Source: Ruminococcaceae bacterium UBA5391 (GTDB lineage: Bacteria; Bacillota; Clostridia; Oscillospirales; Acutalibacteraceae). Taken from it: a DNA stretch of 9,672 bases. Below the pieces are notes generated by a model. It was given only the letters and a program-made list of their open reading frames with translations. It did no database searches and had not been told where the DNA came from. The first letter of the stretch is position 1. Each line of letters starts with the position of its first letter. Both the position numbers and the translations under genes were made by a program. Positions 5,155-9,672 of this stretch are shown here, piece by piece. The DNA lies in contig DHOL01000051.1 of assembly GCA_002410755.1 (NCBI GenBank), positions 36,011-45,682 of the forward strand, read 5' to 3'.

Positions 5155-6654
5155 ATGGATAAAGGGGGATTTGGCAGCTCCAGGCTGCCTTCGGCAGACC
5201 TTGAGGCAAATATCCGTTACTTAAGGGAAAATGTCTTTTCGGAAGACGATACCATGCGGTTCCGGAAGCTTACAAACCAGACAAACCCAAACCTGAAGTT
5301 CTGTTTAATTTATGCCGACGGCATGATTAATAACAAGATTATCAACGATGATATTGTGCGCCCGCTGATTGAGTATCAATTCCCCAAGGAAACCGGAGAC
5401 CTGGCAGAATACGTGATGGACCGGGTTGTGTGCTCGAACGACGTTGAAAAGACGCCGGAGATGGAAAAAATTGTGCAGGCTGCGGTTTACGGCGATACCG
5501 TGCTGCTTGCCGGCGGCTGTGACGAAGCCCTGCTTTTCAGCACAAAGAATTTTCCGACGCGCGCCATCAGCGAACCGGAAAGCGAGCGGGTTCTCCGCGG
5601 CCCGCGCGAGGGTTTTAACGAGTCGCTCCTCATGAACCTTTCGATGCTCCGCAGGCGTCTGCGCACGCCGGACCTCAAGCTGCGCTTTCTTACTTTCGGT
5701 CGGCGGACACGCACCAAGGCATGCCTGTGCTATCTTGCGAGTGTTGTAAACCGCCCCGTACTGCGCGAAATGGAACGCCGCCTTGCAAAAATAGATATTG
5801 ACGGCGTGCTGGACACCGAATACCTTGTGGAGTTGATCCGCGACAAGCGGTGGGCCTGCCTTGACACAATCGGCACCACCGAGCGGCCGGATGTGGTGGC
5901 AGCAAAGCTCCTGGAAGGGCGTGTGGCGCTTCTGCTGGACGGCACGCCGCAGGCAATTACCGCGCCTTACCTGTTTATTGAAAGTTTCCAGAGCGACGAA
6001 GATTATTACCTCAATTTCTACTTTGCCTCAATCGGGCGCATCCTGCGCGTCATGGCCTTCTATATTTCCGCCATGTTCCCGGCTGTCTATATCGCTTTGG
6101 TGAACTACCACCCGGAAATCCTTCCGACGCCGCTGCTTATCAGTTTCATACAGGCGCGGCAGGGCGTGCCGTTCCCCTCGGTGCTGGAGATGCTTTTCAT
6201 GCTTTTTGTGTTTGAAATGCTCCGCGAGTCCGGCGCGCGAATGCCGGGCCTCATGGGGCAGACGCTCAGCATCGTAGGTGCCCTTGTCATCGGGCAGGCG
6301 ACTGTACAGGCAAAACTTATCAGCGCACCGATTATTGTCATTGTAGCGCTTGCCGGAATCACCGGGCTGATGAATCCAAAAATCAAAGGGTTTACCATTG
6401 TAGTGCGCATAATCATGCTTGCACTTGTAACAATCCTTGGCCTTTACGGGTTCCTCTACGGGAATCTCGCGCTGCTTGTACTGCTTTTCAATTTGCAGTC
6501 GTTCGGCGTACCCCTCCTTTCCAATGATTCACACCATACTTCGCAGAAGTGGAAAGATACCGTTGTCCGCGATCCCTGGTGGAAAATGATCCGCAGGCCG
6601 GAACACCTATCCCGCAACCGGGTGCGCCAGAAGCAGGATGGTACCGGAAAATGA
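5155..6654 (+). CDS. gerKA: Spore germination receptor A subunit (GerABKA family)
   Basis: This 499-residue protein is the A subunit of a GerA-type nutrient receptor in the inner spore membrane. A large cytoplasmic N-terminal region (about 1-285) contains the family blocks LRGPREGFNESLLMNLSMLR (about 146-165) and RRTRTKACLCYLASVVN. The membrane part follows, with FPAVYIALVNYHPEILPT (about 308-325), ARQGVPFPSVLEM, MGQTLSIVGALVIGQATVQA and about five hydrophobic helices. It ends with a basic cytoplasmic tail (DPWWKMIRRPEHLSRNR). The length is normal. The ATG at 5155 is preceded by TGGGGGCGG; family members begin with a similar short leader before the LxxNxxxL segment. It overlaps gerC by four bases (ATGA). 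The K-type symbol rests only on the A-C-B gene order; the germinant is unknown. Confidence 0.96.
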   Translation: MDKGGFGSSRLPSADLEANIRYLRENVFSEDDTMRFRKLTNQTNPNLKFCLIYADGMINNKIINDDIVRPLIEYQFPKETGDLAEYVMDRVVCSNDVEKTPEMEKIVQAAVYGDTVLLAGGCDEALLFSTKNFPTRAISEPESERVLRGPREGFNESLLMNLSMLRRRLRTPDLKLRFLTFGRRTRTKACLCYLASVVNRPVLREMERRLAKIDIDGVLDTEYLVELIRDKRWACLDTIGTTERPDVVAAKLLEGRVALLLDGTPQAITAPYLFIESFQSDEDYYLNFYFASIGRILRVMAFYISAMFPAVYIALVNYHPEILPTPLLISFIQARQGVPFPSVLEMLFMLFVFEMLRESGARMPGLMGQTLSIVGALVIGQATVQAKLISAPIIVIVALAGITGLMNPKIKGFTIVVRIIMLALVTILGLYGFLYGNLALLVLLFNLQSFGVPLLSNDSHHTSQKWKDTVVRDPWWKMIRRPEHLSRNRVRQKQDGTGK

Positions 6655-7811
6655 GAATATTCCGGCGTATTATTGCCTCGGCGCTTGCTGTGACAGTTAT
6701 GCTGACGTTTTCCGGCTGCTGGGACTACCATGAAGTAGAGAGCCTTTTCATCGTCTGCGGCATGGCAGTTGACAAGGGCACCACAGGGCATAAATACCGC
6801 CTGACTCTGGAAATGCTGAACCTTTCAGGCGGCAACGGCACCAATGGCAACCAGAAGGCAGAACTTATTTCTGCAGAAGGTGACACAATCGCAGATGCGG
6901 CGGCAAATGCCTCTCTGCTTTCAGAAAACGAGCTTTATTTCAGCGACTGCAAGATTACCATTTTCAGCCGTGAGATTGCGGAGGAAGGGCTTACGTCTGT
7001 GCTGGACTGGCTTAACCGGGACCCGCAGCCACGTTTTACCATGCAGCTGTATGTTTCCACGGCGGAGACGGCCGCGGAGCTCCTCGAGCCGGAAGCAAAA
7101 ACAGAAGGTGCAATATCGCCCCGTGTTTCCGAAGCAATAGACCAGGCCGCCTCCGTAGGCAGGAGCCAGAAAGTCTGTGTTTACCAGGCGGACGACGTCC
7201 TTCTCGGCGAAGGAAAAGACCTGACGCTGCCTTGCCTGGAACGGGAATCCTCAGCGGAAGGCGTGTCCAAGACGGCAATCGACGGGACAGCAGTATTCCA
7301 GGGCGATAAGCTTGTCGGCTGGCGGGATGAAAAACAGACGCGCGTGGACGTATTCCTCACTTCGCGTGTGAAGCTGGGGCAGCTTGTGGTAGGCATCAAC
7401 CCCAGTGACCGCGAGATTGCCCTTCAGGTTCGGGACAGCAACACAAAAATTAAACCCGTTTTTGGCAATCACAATCAACTGTCTATGAACATTTTCGTTG
7501 AAGCAAACTGCACCTTTGACGAAGAAAACACGACCCGCAACCTTCTTGCCGATCTTGGGGAAAAGGGCATTGAAAATCTGGCTGAGAAAGCAATCTGTGC
7601 GCGTACAGAACAGGAAATCCACGACGTGCAGGCAGGGCTTGGGTGCGACATCTTCGGCTTTGGCCGCTCTGTTTATAACAGCAATCCCGAGCTTTGGAAA
7701 AGCCTGAAGCCGCATTGGCGGGATACTTTCCGCAATGTAAAGGTCAGTATATCGGCAAAAGTCCGCATCGGTAACACCGGCTTTATGTACCCGAAAGGAA
7801 AACAGCAGTGA
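6651..7811 (+). CDS. gerKC: Spore germination receptor C subunit, lipoprotein (GerC family)
   Basis: This 386-residue protein is the lipid-anchored C subunit of the Ger receptor, located on the outer face of the inner spore membrane. Residues 1-22 form a lipoprotein signal peptide: MRIFRRII, a hydrophobic core, then FSG-Cys23. The GCWDYHEVESLFIVCGMAVDKG that follows is the usual GerC opening after the lipid-modified cysteine. The rest is hydrophilic and fits the two-part GerC ectodomain, with a C-terminal region containing PELWKSLKPHWRDTF. The ATG at 6651 is chosen because it gives the signal peptide and overlaps the gerKA stop as ATGA. The open frame extends upstream to 6549 inside gerKA but that portion is an alternative-frame shadow. 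Translational coupling with gerKA is likely. Confidence 0.95.
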   Translation: MRIFRRIIASALAVTVMLTFSGCWDYHEVESLFIVCGMAVDKGTTGHKYRLTLEMLNLSGGNGTNGNQKAELISAEGDTIADAAANASLLSENELYFSDCKITIFSREIAEEGLTSVLDWLNRDPQPRFTMQLYVSTAETAAELLEPEAKTEGAISPRVSEAIDQAASVGRSQKVCVYQADDVLLGEGKDLTLPCLERESSAEGVSKTAIDGTAVFQGDKLVGWRDEKQTRVDVFLTSRVKLGQLVVGINPSDREIALQVRDSNTKIKPVFGNHNQLSMNIFVEANCTFDEENTTRNLLADLGEKGIENLAEKAICARTEQEIHDVQAGLGCDIFGFGRSVYNSNPELWKSLKPHWRDTFRNVKVSISAKVRIGNTGFMYPKGKQQ

Positions 7812-7848
7812 GATAAAAAACATCAACCATGTCATCATTTCCCTTTTA

Positions 7849-8058
7849 ATGGTGGCAATTTTTGTGGCAGTAGACCTTGTGCCGCAGCTCCGCGACAAGG
7901 ACCGCGAAAAGCCGGCCGTCTGGTTCGCGGCCTGCGTTTATGCACTGGCACTTGCCATTGACCTGATGCTGGGGTTCGGCGTGCAGTTTGATTTGGAAAA
8001 GGCGGTATTTCAGGTGCTTCAGCCGTTGCTCCACTTCCTTGGAGGTGAATCGTCGTGA
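7849..8058 (+). CDS. Small two-helix membrane protein in the ger operon (D-subunit-like), start uncertain
   Basis: From the first ATG (7849) this is 69 residues with two hydrophobic segments, MVAIFVAVDLV and AVWFAACVYALALAIDLMLGF, separated by the charged PQLRDKDREKP. Size, topology and position between C and B genes match the small D-subunit proteins known from Bacillus ger operons, which modulate germination. The identification is by analogy, not by a shared motif that I can name. The ATG at 7849 has no Shine-Dalgarno site, and the same frame is open and protein-like for 13 more codons upstream (EIKNINHVIISLL). The expected start is GTG at 7808, which overlaps the gerKC stop as GTGA behind AAAGGAA. 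However, that GTG reads GTG AGA TAA and stops at once. One missing base near 7811 would join them into a protein of about 83 residues. The gene may thus be frameshifted, mis-sequenced, or started at a rare codon. The stop overlaps the gerKB start. Confidence 0.65.
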   Translation: MVAIFVAVDLVPQLRDKDREKPAVWFAACVYALALAIDLMLGFGVQFDLEKAVFQVLQPLLHFLGGESS

Positions 8059-9182
8059 AAAAAATATCCGGCAGCCAGCTTTCGGCACTGGTAGCGCTGC
8101 AGATTACCGGAAGCTCGATTGCGCTTGGCAGCGGTGACGACGCCATGCAGGATTCGTGGATTGCGGCACTTTTTGCCGTGGTAATAGCCGTGCCGGTGAT
8201 GTGGATGTATGCGTCCATCCTCCGCCTTTCCCCCGGGCGGAGCTATTTTGGCATTGCAGAGGAGACTTTTGGAAAAGTCGGAGGGAAAATCTTCACTGGA
8301 CTTTATATTTGCTATGCGGTTTTTCTCGGTGCACAGGTTTTTCGTGTGTTGGACGAATTTATCCAGCTTGTCAACCTGCCAAGGACACCTCAGGTCATTA
8401 TCCTTGCGTTTTCTGTACCGCTCGTAGCTGTGCAGATCCGCTGCGGCCCGAAAAATGTTGCAAGCTGTGCCAAGTTTCTTCTGCCGATTATACTGATCTT
8501 TTTAGGGATTATGTTCATCCTGGGCCTGCCTTTCATGGACCCCCAAAATATCCGTCCGGTTTTTGGCGCAGGCACCAAAGCCATTATGACCGGCGCGTTT
8601 TACAATTTTTCACTTTCCATGGGGGAAACGGTACTGTGCCTGCCTTTTTTTGAAGAAACCGAACCTTCTGTAAAGCCATTCCGCATTCTGTTGAACGGGG
8701 TTATCCTCGGCGGCATAAACCTTGCCATTATTACCTTCCGGAATCTGCTGCTGCTGGGCGCGCCCGTGTGCCAGATGTACCTTTTCGCTTCTTATGATGC
8801 CGTCGGAGTTATTTCAGTAGGTGAATTTATCACGCGGATTTCCGTGCTCATCGGTATTAATATGGTGCTGACCGCAACGTCGAAAATCAGCGTAGCTCTG
8901 TACTCTGCTACGGTCGGCGTTTCCAGGATTCTTGGCCTGCATGATACCCTGCGCCCTGCCGCGTCCTGCGCTACGCTGATGGCAGCGCTCAGTTATATCT
9001 TGTACAGCACTCTGCTTTCCGGCATGTCAATGCGCAGGTACCTCCCGTTTACCAATATGCCTTTCCAGCTTCTGCTGCCGCTCCTGCTTCTGATATGCGG
9101 GAAGATAAAGAAGAAAAATGCAAAAAAGCATGCGAAAGCTCCAGCACCGTTGAAAACAGCAGCCGCACCGGCTAAAAATTAG
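8055..9182 (+). CDS. gerKB: Spore germination receptor B subunit (GerAB/APC permease family)
   Basis: This 375-residue integral membrane protein is the B subunit, the amino-acid-permease-like part of the receptor that is thought to bind the germinant. It begins MKKISGSQLSALVALQITGSSIALGSG, where the GSS/GSG region resembles the unwound substrate-binding helix of APC transporters. About ten hydrophobic helices follow, with family-like stretches FNFSLSMGET-type (here FYNFSLSMGETVLCLPFF) and TRISVLIGINMVLTATSKIS. The tail is unusually rich in lysine, alanine and proline (KKKNAKKHAKAPAPLKTAAAPAKN). The start is GTG at 8055, overlapping the preceding stop as GTGA, with GGAGGTGA (8041-8048) six bases upstream. 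It is the last gene of the operon; only a weak hairpin follows before the secA promoter. Confidence 0.95.
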   Translation: MKKISGSQLSALVALQITGSSIALGSGDDAMQDSWIAALFAVVIAVPVMWMYASILRLSPGRSYFGIAEETFGKVGGKIFTGLYICYAVFLGAQVFRVLDEFIQLVNLPRTPQVIILAFSVPLVAVQIRCGPKNVASCAKFLLPIILIFLGIMFILGLPFMDPQNIRPVFGAGTKAIMTGAFYNFSLSMGETVLCLPFFEETEPSVKPFRILLNGVILGGINLAIITFRNLLLLGAPVCQMYLFASYDAVGVISVGEFITRISVLIGINMVLTATSKISVALYSATVGVSRILGLHDTLRPAASCATLMAALSYILYSTLLSGMSMRRYLPFTNMPFQLLLPLLLLICGKIKKKNAKKHAKAPAPLKTAAAPAKN

Positions 9183-9193
9183 CTATGTTTTTT
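9171..9193 (+). terminator. Weak hairpin plus T run at the end of the ger operon
   Basis: GCTAA (9171-9175) pairs with TTAGC (9179-9183) around AAA, followed after four bases by a run of six T (9188-9193). The stem is only five base pairs and spans the gerKB stop codon, so termination is probably inefficient. No better terminator exists before secA, so some read-through into secA is possible. Confidence 0.25.
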
Positions 9194-9203
9194 AGGACGG
9201 GTA

Positions 9204-9212
9204 TGATATAAT
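9204..9212 (+). promoter_or_regulatory. Extended -10 promoter of secA
   Basis: TATAAT at 9207-9212 is a perfect -10 box, preceded by TG at 9204-9205 in the TGN extended -10 arrangement. The -35 region (about 9184-9190, TATGTTT) matches poorly, which the extended -10 can compensate. Transcription would start near 9219 and give a leader of about 55 bases, containing a short GCCGC/GCGGT hairpin (9236-9252). Confidence 0.65.
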
Positions 9213-9273
9213 AAACTTTGTGTAGAAAATTGAGCAGCCGCTTTTCCGGCGGTGGTTTTCTGAGGTGAAATTC

Positions 9274-9672
9274 ATGAAATCTATCCTGTCCGCCTTTTTT
9301 GGCAGTTACAGCAAACGTGAACTTAAACGGATCCGCCCAGTCCAGCAGGCCGTCCTTGGCCGGGAAGAAAAATACCGTGCCATGACCGACGCAGAACTGA
9401 AAGCACAGACCCCCGCACTCAAGGAACGCCTTTCCAACGGAGAAACCCTGGACGATGTTCTCCCGGACGCATTTGCTGCCTGCCGGGAAGCCTCTGACCG
9501 TGTGCTCGGGATGCGTCATTTCCCCGTGCAGGTTCTGGGCGGCGTCGTGCTGCACCAGGGACGCATTGCAGAGATGAAGACCGGAGAAGGAAAAACCCTG
9601 GCATCGACCTTGCCTGCTTACCTGAACGCCCTGACCGGCAAGGGGGTTCATATTGTTACGGTCAACGATTAT
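9274..9672 (+). CDS. secA: Preprotein translocase ATPase SecA, N-terminal part (runs off the window)
   Basis: SecA is the ATPase that drives protein export through SecYEG at the cytoplasmic membrane. The 133 visible codons cover the start of nucleotide-binding domain 1. They include [20 protein letters not shown] at the N-terminus, the Q-motif region [18 protein letters not shown] (79-96), the Walker A loop MKTGEGKT (101-108), and [21 protein letters not shown] (113-133), which is followed in the family by the preprotein cross-linking domain. The frame is open to the last base, so the C-terminal parts are outside. The ATG at 9274 has GAGGTG (9262-9267) six bases upstream and gives the usual short SecA N-terminus. 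It has its own extended -10 promoter. Confidence 0.97.
   Translation, partial: MKSILSAFFGSYSKRELKRIRPVQQAVLGREEKYRAMTDAELKAQTPALKERLSNGETLDDVLPDAFAACREASDRVLGMRHFPVQVLGGVVLHQGRIAEMKTGEGKTLASTLPAYLNALTGKGVHIVTVNDY

Noticed and set aside
1..9672. CRISPR arrays, tRNA/rRNA genes, transposases, phage genes or toxin-antitoxin pairs.
   Set aside because: None seen on either strand; the gene content is housekeeping and sporulation functions.

Overview
The window looks like chromosomal DNA of an endospore-forming, moderately GC-rich clostridial Firmicute, possibly of the Oscillospiraceae/Ruminococcaceae type. It carries spoVAE and a complete ger receptor operon (spore-former genes), strong AAGGAGG-type Shine-Dalgarno sites, several GTG/TTG starts, and Firmicute-like RpsT and SecA. 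The lineage is an inference from protein style; no taxonomic marker was searched. No IS element, phage gene, CRISPR array, tRNA or rRNA is visible. No gap between called genes exceeds 300 bases.

Layout: (1) 1-680, plus strand: rpsT (ribosomal protein S20) with its terminator, then a small TTG-started single-pass membrane protein with its own consensus-like promoter and a strong terminator. (2) 712-1219, minus strand: a lone spoVAE, and beyond its stop an open frame that may or may not be a gene. (3) 1358-5010, minus strand: the Leloir operon galK-galT-galE, with a probable promoter upstream of galK and a long hairpin after galE. A 207-base structured spacer separates galK from galT. (4) 5155-9182, plus strand: a germinant-receptor operon in the order A-C-(small D-like)-B, held together by 4-base ATGA/GTGA stop-start overlaps. 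(5) 9204-9672, plus strand: an extended -10 promoter and the first 133 codons of secA, which runs off the window.

Two themes stand out. One is galactose use: GalK phosphorylates galactose, GalT exchanges it onto UDP-glucose and GalE recycles UDP-galactose, so the three form a closed pathway. The other is the spore: GerKA/KB/KC-type subunits form a nutrient receptor in the inner spore membrane and SpoVAE belongs to the dipicolinic acid channel, which opens after receptor signalling. I did not find a clearly undescribed system. The best leads are the small ger gene, whose expected GTGA start is separated from its open frame by an apparent one-base lesion; the structured, possibly transposon-derived spacer between galK and galT; the orphan location of spoVAE; and the uORF-like leader of the small TTG-started gene.
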